Positions 7,437 through 14,465 of a DNA stretch of 16,234 nucleotides are shown in pieces. How positions within the stretch are numbered: position 1 is the first letter of the stretch; each line of letters opens with the position of its first letter. The DNA is taken from NCBI GenBank assembly GCA_002396205.1, contig DGXB01000048.1:1-16234 (forward strand), read 5' to 3'. The DNA is from Bacteroidales bacterium UBA4243. GTDB lineage: Bacteria > Bacteroidota > Bacteroidia > Bacteroidales > F082. A program made the position numbers and the translations under genes. The notes under the pieces are model-generated. The model was not told where the DNA came from. It did not search any database and was given only the letters and a program-made list of their open reading frames with translations.

Positions 7437-9092
7437 ATGAGAAAACTGAAATCCTTTATGCTGATGGCAGCGGTGGCTTTAGCCATTGTGGGCTGCCGCA
7501 AACCCGTCGAAGTGTCGTTTGGCACCGCCACGCAAGAGGTTGCCGCTTTGGGCGACACGGTCGAGGTTGCCTTGAAGTCGAATGGCGAGTGGACCATCTA
7601 CCCCGTTGCCGATTGGCTTGTCGTTTCGCCCACGTCGGGCACTGGCGATGCCACACTGACCCTTATCGCCGATGCCAACACAACTGGTGATAGCCGCACG
7701 ACCGAAATCGTTGCCAATACCAAGGACAACACGGCCTCGTTGACCATCACCCAGAACATGCCAGAATATTTTCTCAACGTCACGCCCAAGGACATCCAAT
7801 GCGATGCCGAAGGCGGCGAGTTTGCCATTTCGGTGTCATCAAACGTGGATTGGACTGTCACGGTGCCCAATTGGATTACCAGCTCAATGGCTTCGGGCAA
7901 CGGTGATGCCACATTGACCCTGACGATTAATCCTATCCAAGGCGAATATTCGGTGAATCGGGAAGTGGATGTCGTTTTTGGCAGCCAACAAGTCTCCGAC
8001 AAGGTTCATGTTGTGCAGTCGATTGCTGTAATCATGGCCATTGAGCTTGACCCCACGTCGCTTGAATTTGCCAATACGGGCGAGACCAAGACCGTCAGCG
8101 TTTCAACGGAGGACGCTTGGACGGCTGAAGCCGCCGCCGATTGGGTGAGCCTCAGCCTGACCGAAGGGCAAGGTGATGCGCAGGTCAGTGTGACCGTGGG
8201 CGAGAATCCTGCTTACGAAGACCGTCAGACGACCGTCATGTTCACTTCGGCGAGCGGATTCCAGGCCATGCTCATCGTCAAGCAGGAAGCCTCTGTCGAC
8301 CCCCATTTCCTTGATGTCACGCCTTTGGCGTTCCATTTCCCAAAGGAAGGCGGGCAAGGTGAAATCACAATTGGTTGCGATACTGATTGGGAAATTGCAA
8401 TGAGTTGCGAATGGCTTACGCTCTCGCAGGCATCGGGAACGGGCAATGCCACCGTCGTCTTGACAGCTACGGCCAATCCCATCGCCGAGCCTCGAACAGC
8501 CGGTTTTGTCATCAAGTCGGGCAACTTGAGCCACGACTTTTCGGTGAGTCAGGTGGCTGGCGACCAACCTGTTGAGGTGAGCTTCGATGTCGACACTTTG
8601 TTTATACCGGCCTCTGGTGGAATGCAACATCTTGCGTTGACAGCCAACACAGCTTGGGAACTTGAGGCCAGCAACTGGATTACGCTCTTGACAGGTTCGG
8701 GACAAGGCGATGCCACCATCGACATGGCCATTAGCGCCAACGCTTCCACCGAGGGGCGCATAGGCTATCTCTCCGCCAAGCATTTGGGGGTGGTGCTTGC
8801 CACTGTTGTGGTTGTCCAAGAAGGCAAGGTCTATGAATTGGAGGTGAACCCCACTGAGTTTGAGGCGCGTGCCGAAGGTGGCGACTACACCATCACGATT
8901 TCGTCGAACCAGTCGTGGACGTTGAATGTTGGAGTTTCATGGCTCCATTGCGAACCGACGAGCGGCTTTGGCAACAAGACCGTTACCGTAACGGTCGATC
9001 CTTCGATGAGCATGCATTCCCGGATAGGTCTTATCAAAGTGATAGGAGAGTCGGGGCAGGATGTAACAGTCACGGTTGAACAACACCCATAA
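7437..9092 (+). CDS. Lipoprotein made of six BACON-like domains
   Basis: The 551-residue protein has a lipoprotein signal (MRKLKSFMLMAAVALAIVGC, Cys20) and then six tandem immunoglobulin-like repeats of about 85 residues each, near residues 24-108, 112-195, 201-284, 291-373, 379-463 and 466-551. Each repeat shows the BACON pattern: a strand pair, a W-T/W-E turn, W-(I/V/L) near S-P/S-x-x-SG-x-G, then alternating T/V strands and a closing V-x-Q. BACON domains are usually accessory modules in Bacteroidetes surface glycan proteins and were proposed to bind carbohydrate or mucin. Here no catalytic or SusD-like domain accompanies them, so it is probably a surface or periplasmic binding or spacer protein. 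No acidic lipoprotein export signal follows Cys20 (next residues RKPVEV), so surface exposure is uncertain. It is a single-gene unit between two terminators. Confidence 0.8.
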   Translation: MRKLKSFMLMAAVALAIVGCRKPVEVSFGTATQEVAALGDTVEVALKSNGEWTIYPVADWLVVSPTSGTGDATLTLIADANTTGDSRTTEIVANTKDNTASLTITQNMPEYFLNVTPKDIQCDAEGGEFAISVSSNVDWTVTVPNWITSSMASGNGDATLTLTINPIQGEYSVNREVDVVFGSQQVSDKVHVVQSIAVIMAIELDPTSLEFANTGETKTVSVSTEDAWTAEAAADWVSLSLTEGQGDAQVSVTVGENPAYEDRQTTVMFTSASGFQAMLIVKQEASVDPHFLDVTPLAFHFPKEGGQGEITIGCDTDWEIAMSCEWLTLSQASGTGNATVVLTATANPIAEPRTAGFVIKSGNLSHDFSVSQVAGDQPVEVSFDVDTLFIPASGGMQHLALTANTAWELEASNWITLLTGSGQGDATIDMAISANASTEGRIGYLSAKHLGVVLATVVVVQEGKVYELEVNPTEFEARAEGGDYTITISSNQSWTLNVGVSWLHCEPTSGFGNKTVTVTVDPSMSMHSRIGLIKVIGESGQDVTVTVEQHP

Positions 9093-9122
9093 AAAAAGGA
9101 GAGCTTCGGCTCTCCTTTTTTT
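9091..9122. terminator. Bidirectional terminator between convergent genes
   Basis: Seven A residues (9091-9097), GGAGAGC (9098-9104), loop TTCG, GCTCTCC (9109-9115) and seven T residues (9116-9122) form a perfect palindrome. The loop is the extra-stable cUUCGg tetraloop. Both strands end in a U tract, so it can stop transcription of the BACON gene and of the dipeptidase gene. The last two bases of the BACON stop codon TAA are part of the A tract. Confidence 0.92.
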
Positions 9123-9139
9123 ATTGTATAGGCGAGGGT

Positions 9140-10792
9140 TTAGAACCCCATGCTGAACCAGTACCAGAATTTGTTTTCCATCTCTTTCCAGGCTTGGCGC
9201 GTCGAGGCGGCGAAATCGGAGGTGTATTGGTTGAGGAGGTTGGTGGCTTCCTTGGTCTTGCCTTCGGCAATCATGGCTTTGGCCTTGTTCTCGATGGCGG
9301 GAATCTCGTCGAAAGCCTTTTGCTCGAAACGGTTGGCGGTGCCAAGCAGCGTCTGCTTGGTGCGGCCCCACTGCACGGTGGCTAATTTGTTGGCCTTGCG
9401 GTAGTGCCAAATCCAGGCCTCGTCGCGATAGCGCAGTTGGCCGCATTTGTCGAAGCCTTCAGGCAGGGTGGTGGAGCCTGAGAAAATCGGGATGCGTGGG
9501 CTTTGTCCCGGGTTGTCGCAGCTCATCCAGCAGATGGCACCGATTTCGTCGGGCACCCAGCTACGGCATTGGATGATGTGGTGGTAGCTGCTCCAAGCCA
9601 CGGCCACGGTGCGCTGGAAGTTGACGGTGCCGGGAGCGAGATAATTGAGCGTGTTCATCGTGGCGGAAGTGAGCCAAGGGTTGGCGATGGGGCTGATGAT
9701 GGTGTCGTTGACCACTGTGCCGTCGTCTTGGCGTTTCTTGGCCACCATTTTCACGTTGCGGGTCATGTCCATGTCGGTGCCTTCGTAGGTGCTGCGGAAG
9801 AGTTCCATCACCTTGCGGACGTCGACGTTTTCATCAGGTTTCACCGAGAAGGGCAGTTCGGGCATGTCGCGGTTGAGGTTCAAAGAAGGTGCCAACTGGC
9901 TCAGGATGAAGAATTCGCGGTCGCTGTAGTTCTTGCCACCGCCGTAAGAAGCGCGGAAGGCCTTCCAGAAAATGAAGTCGCCCTTGCCGTCCCAAAGGCC
10001 GTATTTCTTCGCTACGGCTTCGCAGTTGTCGGAGCAATAGAAGTCCTTGCTTCCGCGTTCGAGTTTGCCGATGCGGGCGATGTTGGCGCTGACGCCCACT
10101 TCGTCGTCGGGGATGCGCTTGGCGGCCCATACGCCACCAATCTTGTCGGGGCCTTCGCCGAGGATTTCCATCTGCCATACTTCGTTCTTGTCGGCAATGG
10201 TGATGCACTCGCCGCCGTCGCCATAGCCGTACTCTTTGATGAGTTGTCCGATGAGCTGGATGGCGTCGCGGGCGTTGTCGCATCGCATCAAGGCCACGCG
10301 CTGCAATTCTTCAATCATGAACATGCCTTTCGGGTTGACCAAGGTGTCGGGGCCAGAGAAGGTCGTCTCGCCGATGGCCAATTGTTTCTCGTTGAGGCAG
10401 GGGTAGGCCGTGTTGAGGTAGGCGTAGGTGTGGGCCACTTGCGGGATTTCGCCGGCCAGTTCAAGGCCACGGTTGTCGAAGGGGTCTTCGGTGTGCATGG
10501 TGCCTTTGTAGACCTTGTGGGTTTCAACCACTTCAGTGTCGTTCCCTTTTTTCTTTTTGCCCTTGGATGGCTCGGCAATTTTGTGGTCGGCGGCGGGTTC
10601 CCAACGCATCCAGGTGCGGTAGCGACCGTCGCAGGTGTGGGAGGTGATGACGGAGCCGTCGGTGGAGGCCTTTTTGCCCACCATGATGCTCGTGCAGTTG
10701 GCGCCAACGAGGCGCTCGTTTTCGTCTTGAGCCATGGCGCCGAGGCCGATAAGCAGAAGACCAGAGAGAAGTAATGATTTGAATTTAAGCAT
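9140..10792 (-). CDS. C69-family dipeptidase, secreted
   Basis: The 550-residue product has a signal peptide (MLKFKSLLLSGLLLIGLGAMA, cleavage before Q22). It then has the C69 N-terminal nucleophile region: Cys33 in ANCTSIMVGKKASTDGSVI, whose CTS-x3-G-x2-AS-x-DGS pattern is the family hallmark. Family members (PepD-type) are Ntn hydrolases that expose this Cys by processing and cleave dipeptides; exported versions occur in several Bacteroidales. Further family segments follow, such as GYGDGGECITIADKNEVWQMEI and the C-terminal region around ANPWLTSATMNTL. A charged linker near residues 80-90 (SKGKKKKGND) is likely a loop. Its 3' end shares the palindromic terminator with the convergent BACON gene. 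A -7 box lies about 85-90 nt upstream. Specificity cannot be read from sequence. Confidence 0.85.
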   Translation of the reverse strand: MLKFKSLLLSGLLLIGLGAMAQDENERLVGANCTSIMVGKKASTDGSVITSHTCDGRYRTWMRWEPAADHKIAEPSKGKKKKGNDTEVVETHKVYKGTMHTEDPFDNRGLELAGEIPQVAHTYAYLNTAYPCLNEKQLAIGETTFSGPDTLVNPKGMFMIEELQRVALMRCDNARDAIQLIGQLIKEYGYGDGGECITIADKNEVWQMEILGEGPDKIGGVWAAKRIPDDEVGVSANIARIGKLERGSKDFYCSDNCEAVAKKYGLWDGKGDFIFWKAFRASYGGGKNYSDREFFILSQLAPSLNLNRDMPELPFSVKPDENVDVRKVMELFRSTYEGTDMDMTRNVKMVAKKRQDDGTVVNDTIISPIANPWLTSATMNTLNYLAPGTVNFQRTVAVAWSSYHHIIQCRSWVPDEIGAICWMSCDNPGQSPRIPIFSGSTTLPEGFDKCGQLRYRDEAWIWHYRKANKLATVQWGRTKQTLLGTANRFEQKAFDEIPAIENKAKAMIAEGKTKEATNLLNQYTSDFAASTRQAWKEMENKFWYWFSMGF

Positions 10793-10875
10793 AATAACTA
10801 TTTTTGTTGATTTGATTCGTGATGTCGGTCCTCCAACAGGATCAGGGACCTTGGTTATTGGGGCGTTTTAGGTTT

Positions 10876-10883
10876 CAAAAATA
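10876..10883 (-). promoter_or_regulatory. -7 box of the dipeptidase promoter
   Basis: On the minus strand the sequence reads TATTTTTG, an exact TAnnTTTG match. About 20 nt upstream only TTTTC is present, so the -33 element is imperfect. The predicted start near 10869 gives a leader of about 76 nt, which contains a small GGTCC/GGACC inverted repeat (10827-10850). The gap 10793-10927 holds no other gene, and no clear terminator for hemW was found in it. Confidence 0.5.
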
Positions 10884-10927
10884 GGAAAGAAATCGGTAGG
10901 TTTTGAAAAATGAGGAAAAATAGTACA

Positions 10928-12154
10928 TCATTCCCAAAACAATTCTTCCGCCACGCCGTCGGCGAAGAGCATCTGCTGGTCGGTGAGGTAGAGGAACTCC
11001 CGTGTCTGTGAGAGACGGCCTTGGGCAACCAAAGGCTTGGCGTGTTGCTCACAGAAGGTCGAAAACCTTTCGCCCATCTCGCGTTTCATCCATTTCAGGT
11101 CGATGCCCCAATGCGTGCGCAGCCGCAGCATGACGTATTCATCGTATTGTTGCTCAGGGGAGAGTCGCTCTTTTTGGGATGCGGGACACGGGACTTCGGG
11201 ACACGGGACTATCTGGTCTCGCAGTCTCGCAGTCTCGCGTCTCGTGTCAATGTATTTCTCAACGCTTGAAACATTCCACTGCCGCGAAACGCCGTCATAC
11301 GAATGCGCCGAAGGCCCGAAACCAGCGTATGGCGTTCCGAACCAGTACGAGGCGTTGTGTTTGGAGTGCATCCCACGTTTGCAGAAGTTGGAAATCTCGT
11401 AATGCAAAAAACCGTTTCCCTTGGCGCGTCGGCAAAGGATTTCGTAGTCGCGGAGGGCATCCTCCTCGTTAACGGGTTGTGCCTTACCTAATTCTATTTG
11501 CTTGGTCAGGATGGAATTGGGTTCAAGCGTGAGCGCGTAGGCCGAGAGGTGCGGCAGGTCGTAATCGAAGAAGATGTCCAAGTTGTGGTTCCATTGCTTG
11601 GCATCGGAGGTGGGAAGACCGTAAATCAGGTCGATGCTGATGTTGCTGAATCCGGCTTGTTTGGCCCAGTCGAGGCATTGTCGGGCATGGTTGGCATTGT
11701 GTTTCCGCCCCAAATACTTCAAATCTTCATCGAAGAAGCTCTGGATGCCAATGCTGAGCCTATTGACACCCATTTTGCGCAAGGCTTGCAGATAGTCCAA
11801 CGACAGCGTGTCGGGGTTGGCTTCAAGGGCGATTTCGGCGTTTTTGGCAACGGGATAATGCGTATTAATAAGGTGTAGCAAATCGTCTATTTCGCTAACA
11901 GTGAGCAGGGAAGGGGTGCCACCGCCAAAATAGATCGTGTCGATGGAAAGCATATCACGACTATCCTCAAGCGCGGGAGATTGCGGGTCAAGCCCGCAAT
12001 GACGCTTAGAGCCTAAGTAATCCTTCCTTGCGATGATTTCCTCCTTCAGTGCCTCCAAAAACCGCTCTTTCAGCTTCAATGAGGGCAACGAATAGAACCC
12101 ACAATAGCCGCATTTCGACTTGCAGAAAGGGATGTGGATGTAAATGCCAGACAT
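10928..12154 (-). CDS. hemW: HemW-like radical SAM protein with two in-frame insertions
   Basis: The 408-residue product is a HemW/HemN-family radical SAM protein. The 4Fe-4S motif C-x3-C-x2-C is at Cys11, Cys15 and Cys18 (PFCKSKCGYC). GGGTPS follows (residues 77-82), then ALEANPDTL, NRLSIGIQSF, DLIYGLP and a C-terminal HemN_C-like domain. HemW binds heme and is thought to be a heme chaperone rather than a true coproporphyrinogen oxidase. I chose ATG 12154 (MSGIYIHIPFC); the upstream ATG at 12181 sits in the loop of the aqpZ terminator hairpin. Compared with the usual length of about 370-390 residues it is long, explained by two inserts: residues about 50-70 (RHCGLDPQSPALEDSRDML) and about 302-324 (containing TARLRDQIVPCPEVPCP). 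Both are encoded by repetitive DNA and keep the frame open. The core motifs are intact, so it is probably functional. Confidence 0.88.
   Translation of the reverse strand: MSGIYIHIPFCKSKCGYCGFYSLPSLKLKERFLEALKEEIIARKDYLGSKRHCGLDPQSPALEDSRDMLSIDTIYFGGGTPSLLTVSEIDDLLHLINTHYPVAKNAEIALEANPDTLSLDYLQALRKMGVNRLSIGIQSFFDEDLKYLGRKHNANHARQCLDWAKQAGFSNISIDLIYGLPTSDAKQWNHNLDIFFDYDLPHLSAYALTLEPNSILTKQIELGKAQPVNEEDALRDYEILCRRAKGNGFLHYEISNFCKRGMHSKHNASYWFGTPYAGFGPSAHSYDGVSRQWNVSSVEKYIDTRRETARLRDQIVPCPEVPCPASQKERLSPEQQYDEYVMLRLRTHWGIDLKWMKREMGERFSTFCEQHAKPLVAQGRLSQTREFLYLTDQQMLFADGVAEELFWE
11183..11210. repeat. 15-bp direct repeat pair inside hemW
   Basis: CGGGACACGGGAC occurs at 11183-11195 and again, identical, at 11198-11210, separated by TT. 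Each copy itself holds two GGGAC units. The 15-bp period is a multiple of three, so copy-number change would keep the hemW frame. It encodes the repeated VPCPEVPCP part of the protein. Confidence 0.85.
11217..11249. repeat. 8-bp tandem repeat inside hemW
   Basis: GTCTCGCA is present at 11217-11224 and 11225-11232, followed by GTCTCGC (11233-11239) and GTCTCG (11240-11245). The unit length of 8 is not a multiple of three, so gain or loss of one unit would shift the hemW frame. It lies seven bases from the 15-bp repeat pair and encodes the arginine-rich stretch RRETARLRDQ. Confidence 0.85.
11981..12001. repeat. Palindromic element encoding CGLDPQSP in hemW
   Basis: ATTGCGGG (11981-11988) is the exact reverse complement of CCCGCAAT (11994-12001), around the loop TCAAG. 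On the minus strand it is translated as HCGLDPQ within HCGLDPQSP, a peptide I recall recurring in bacterial genomes as the translation of a dispersed palindrome. It interrupts the stretch between YLGSK and IDTIYFGGGTPS, where HemW proteins normally run continuously. The insert as a whole covers about 11945-12010. Confidence 0.75.
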
Positions 12155-12158
12155 GCTG

Positions 12159-12166
12159 CAAAAATA
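12159..12166 (-). promoter_or_regulatory. -7 box directly before hemW start
   Basis: The minus strand reads TATTTTTG, an exact TAnnTTTG match, ending only four bases before the ATG at 12154. The predicted transcription start would fall at or next to the start codon, implying a leaderless or nearly leaderless mRNA. The -33 region overlaps the aqpZ terminator stem and shows no clean TTG. Confidence 0.4.
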
Positions 12167-12196
12167 AGAAAAGTCCCGCATTTGCAGGACTTTTCT
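12167..12196 (-). terminator. Terminator of aqpZ
   Basis: Bases 12167-12179 pair with 12184-12196 around a four-base loop; in the minus-strand RNA the single irregular position is a G-U wobble. The stem ends in a GACTTTTCT run and lies 22 nt after the aqpZ stop. On the plus strand that position is a C-A mismatch, so the hairpin is better suited to minus-strand transcripts. Confidence 0.75.
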
Positions 12197-12217
12197 ATGA
12201 TTTAGGAACGAATTGCA

Positions 12218-12946
12218 TTAATCCTTTTTGCACTTTTCGCAACCACCGAGGCACTTGTAGCACAGGCCGGCAAGGCCAGCGCCGACGAGCGGGGCCACGA
12301 TGAAGAGCCACACTTGGCTCATGGCGCTCCAAGCACCACCACAGTCGGAGAACAGGGCCACGCCGAGCGAACGGGCGGGGTTGACCGAAGTGTTGGTCAG
12401 CGGGATGCTGATGAGGTGGATGAGCACGAGGGTGAGACCGATGGCTAAACCGCCGAACTTGCCGTTGGCGTGACGGCTGTCGGTCACGCCGAGGATGACC
12501 ATCAGGAACACGAAGGTGAGCAGGCACTCAACGAGGAAAGCACCTCCCATCGAGATGGCTTGGTAATCGCCACCGTTGATTTTTTGGAAAGCTTCGCCGT
12601 AACCGTTGGACGCGAACACGCCAGTGGCTTCGTTACTAGGGATGGCATTCCAAATGCAGAGCAGCAAGGCACCGGCGATGATGGCGCCGATGAACTGGGC
12701 AGCCCAGTAGACCAGCATTTCCTTGGCGGTCATGCGGCCATTGACGAACACGCCGAAGCTGACGGCGGGGTTGAGGTGGGCACCCGAGATGTGACCAATG
12801 CCGTAGGCCATGGCAATCACGGTGAGACCAAAGGCGATGGCGACGCCAAGGAAACCGACGTGGCCAAACAAGGCGGTACCGCAACCGCCAAACACCAAGA
12901 CGAACGTGCCGAACAATTCGGCGAAGAACTTGTTACTTGTCTTCAT
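12218..12946 (-). CDS. aqpZ: Aquaporin Z-type water channel with cysteine-rich tail
   Basis: The 242-residue protein is a classic six-helix aquaporin. The two pore motifs are NPA at 59-61 and 189-191 (TSVNPARS). The selectivity filter matches water-specific AqpZ: Phe39, His177 (LIHLISIP), Thr186 and Arg192. Aquaporins of this class let water cross the inner membrane rapidly during osmotic shifts. The unusual part is the C-terminus after the last helix, GLCYKCLGGCEKCKKD, with Cys229, Cys232, Cys236 and Cys239 in a C-x2-C-x3-C-x2-C arrangement facing the cytoplasm. That is a possible metal-binding or redox-sensitive tail. The gene has its own promoter and leader of about 80 nt and is followed by a terminator, so it is monocistronic. 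Confidence 0.93.
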   Translation of the reverse strand: MKTSNKFFAELFGTFVLVFGGCGTALFGHVGFLGVAIAFGLTVIAMAYGIGHISGAHLNPAVSFGVFVNGRMTAKEMLVYWAAQFIGAIIAGALLLCIWNAIPSNEATGVFASNGYGEAFQKINGGDYQAISMGGAFLVECLLTFVFLMVILGVTDSRHANGKFGGLAIGLTLVLIHLISIPLTNTSVNPARSLGVALFSDCGGAWSAMSQVWLFIVAPLVGAGLAGLCYKCLGGCEKCKKD

Positions 12947-13033
12947 AACTTTTTAAATTTTAGTTAGTTATTAGGTTTAAAATCGTTTTCAATAATGTCA
13001 AATCCCAACAAGGAACACTCCTTTTTGATACCG

Positions 13034-13064
13034 CAAAAATACAAAAAACTTGATTGAGGCCAAA
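13034..13064 (-). promoter_or_regulatory. aqpZ promoter
   Basis: On the minus strand TTTG (13061-13064) and TATTTTTG (13034-13041) are separated by exactly 19 nt, the best Bacteroidetes promoter match in the window. The predicted start is near 13027, leaving a leader of about 80 nt rich in A and T. Confidence 0.72.
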
Positions 13065-13105
13065 TTTTTTTGTTTTTGTTCGCTTTTTGTTTTTCCGTTT
13101 TTTCC

Positions 13106-13113
13106 TATTTTTG
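13106..13113 (+). promoter_or_regulatory. -7 box of the efflux operon
   Basis: TATTTTTG exactly matches TAnnTTTG and is divergent to the aqpZ promoter. A TTTTTG lies upstream but only 16 nt away, so the -33 element is non-ideal. The predicted start near 13120 gives a leader of about 14 nt before ATG 13134 and excludes the in-frame TTG at 13050 as a start. Confidence 0.5.
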
Positions 13114-13133
13114 CCTTTTCAATTTGCTTTCAT

Positions 13134-14438
13134 ATGACGCTTATTAAGAAGATATTAGCCTCGGTTCCGATTGTGTTTCTCGCTTTTTCCTGCATGGCCC
13201 AGGAAATCCATTCCTACCAGTTCTCGCTTGAGGACTGCCTTCGTTTTGCCGTGGCCAACAGCTACGAACGCAAGTCGATGGAGCTGACGGGACAATCGCT
13301 GGAAACGACCTACGAGCAGTCGAAACAACAACGCCTGCCCAACTTGAGCGCCTCGGTGGGACAGAACTTCTCGAACAACGAAAACGGTTGGTCTACGTCG
13401 GGCAATGTGGGCGTGGGTTCCTCGGTGACGATCTACCAAGGAGGAGCTATCAACAACACCATCGAGCAGAACCGCCTCAATGTGGAACGCAATGCGGTGC
13501 AGATGGAACGCTATGACAACCAGTTGACTACGCAAATCTTGCAAAGTTTCCTCACCATTCTCGGCAACCAGGAGTTGGTGAAATACCAACAAGAGGTGCT
13601 CAACACCAGCCGCGAGCAAGTCAAGCAAGGCCGCGTGCGCCACAGCGTGGGTAGCATTCTCGAAAGCGATCTCTTGTTGCTTGAGGCGCAATACCTTAGC
13701 GACTCGAACAACGTGGTCGACACACGCATCAATATTGAAAACAACCTATTGGATTTGAAAGTGTTGCTCTCGATGGAACCAGTCGATGAGTTGGAAATCG
13801 TTGCTCCCAGCACCGACAATCTCGACAATCTGCGCGAAAGCCTGCCTTCGGAGGAGGAAGCCATTAGCCTTGCCATGGCCTATTTGCCCGATTTGCGCAT
13901 GGGCGACTACGACATCCGCATTGCCCAAAAGAGCGTCGATTTGGCGCGAGGCAACTATTTTCCTTCCGTTTCGGCCAATGCCAACGTAGGCATGAATATG
14001 CTCGCTTTCGACAGCGAAGGCAACCAGAAATGGTATAGCAAACCTACAGAGTCGGTGGGCGTGTCGATGAGCATCCCCATTTACAGCCGTGGCCAAACCA
14101 AAGCCAACGTGAAGAAGAGTCGTATCGCGCTGCAACAGGCCCAACTCGACTATGAGCAAACGCAACTCGAAGTGCGCCAAACCGTGGTGCAAGCCTATCG
14201 CAATGTGATTTCGGCTTTCAACGCCTACAAGGTATCGCAAGCCAAGGAGAACGCCTACGGCAAGAGTTTCAATGCCTATAATGTTCAATACCAATATGGT
14301 AGCATCACCACCGTGGAACTGCTTCAGCAACAAAACAACTATTTGAACGCACTCAATTCTTACATCCAAAACAAGTATTCGTTGCTTATGCAGCGCAAAA
14401 TCCTGGACATCTACATGGGTAAACCCATCAAATTTTGA
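13134..14438 (+). CDS. TolC-family outer-membrane efflux channel
   Basis: The 434-residue protein has a signal peptide (MTLIKKILASVPIVFLAFSCMAQ). Two outer-membrane efflux protein (OEP) repeats follow, dominated by long amphipathic helices: the first half starts at FSLEDCLRFAVANSYE, the second at EEAISLAMAYLPDLRMGDYDIRIAQKSVDLARGNYFPSVSA. These helices build the periplasmic tunnel of TolC trimers, and the intervening beta segments (VGVGSSVTIYQGG, VGVSMSIPIYSRGQ) build the barrel. It is the first gene of an operon with a MacA-like adaptor 27 nt downstream and a MacB-type ATPase, so it is the exit duct of that pump. ATG 13134 is chosen for the signal peptide and the promoter position. A lipobox is not convincing (LAFSC). 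The substrate is unknown. Confidence 0.9.
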   Translation: MTLIKKILASVPIVFLAFSCMAQEIHSYQFSLEDCLRFAVANSYERKSMELTGQSLETTYEQSKQQRLPNLSASVGQNFSNNENGWSTSGNVGVGSSVTIYQGGAINNTIEQNRLNVERNAVQMERYDNQLTTQILQSFLTILGNQELVKYQQEVLNTSREQVKQGRVRHSVGSILESDLLLLEAQYLSDSNNVVDTRINIENNLLDLKVLLSMEPVDELEIVAPSTDNLDNLRESLPSEEEAISLAMAYLPDLRMGDYDIRIAQKSVDLARGNYFPSVSANANVGMNMLAFDSEGNQKWYSKPTESVGVSMSIPIYSRGQTKANVKKSRIALQQAQLDYEQTQLEVRQTVVQAYRNVISAFNAYKVSQAKENAYGKSFNAYNVQYQYGSITTVELLQQQNNYLNALNSYIQNKYSLLMQRKILDIYMGKPIKF

Positions 14439-14465
14439 ATCTTTAAATCTTAAATCCCACTCTTG

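Noticed and set aside
9503..10774. Open frame of 423 codons on the plus strand opposite the dipeptidase
   Set aside because: Antisense shadow: the minus-strand reading holds the C69 nucleophile motif and signal peptide, and this one shows only low-complexity Val/Gly/Ala sequence.
10827..10850. GGTCC/GGACC inverted repeat in the dipeptidase leader, considered as a riboswitch or operator
   Set aside because: Five pairs with a long loop and no known riboswitch core; chance cannot be excluded.
11183..11249. Short repeats considered as a CRISPR array
   Set aside because: Units are 8-15 bp with no unique spacers, and they lie inside a coding gene.
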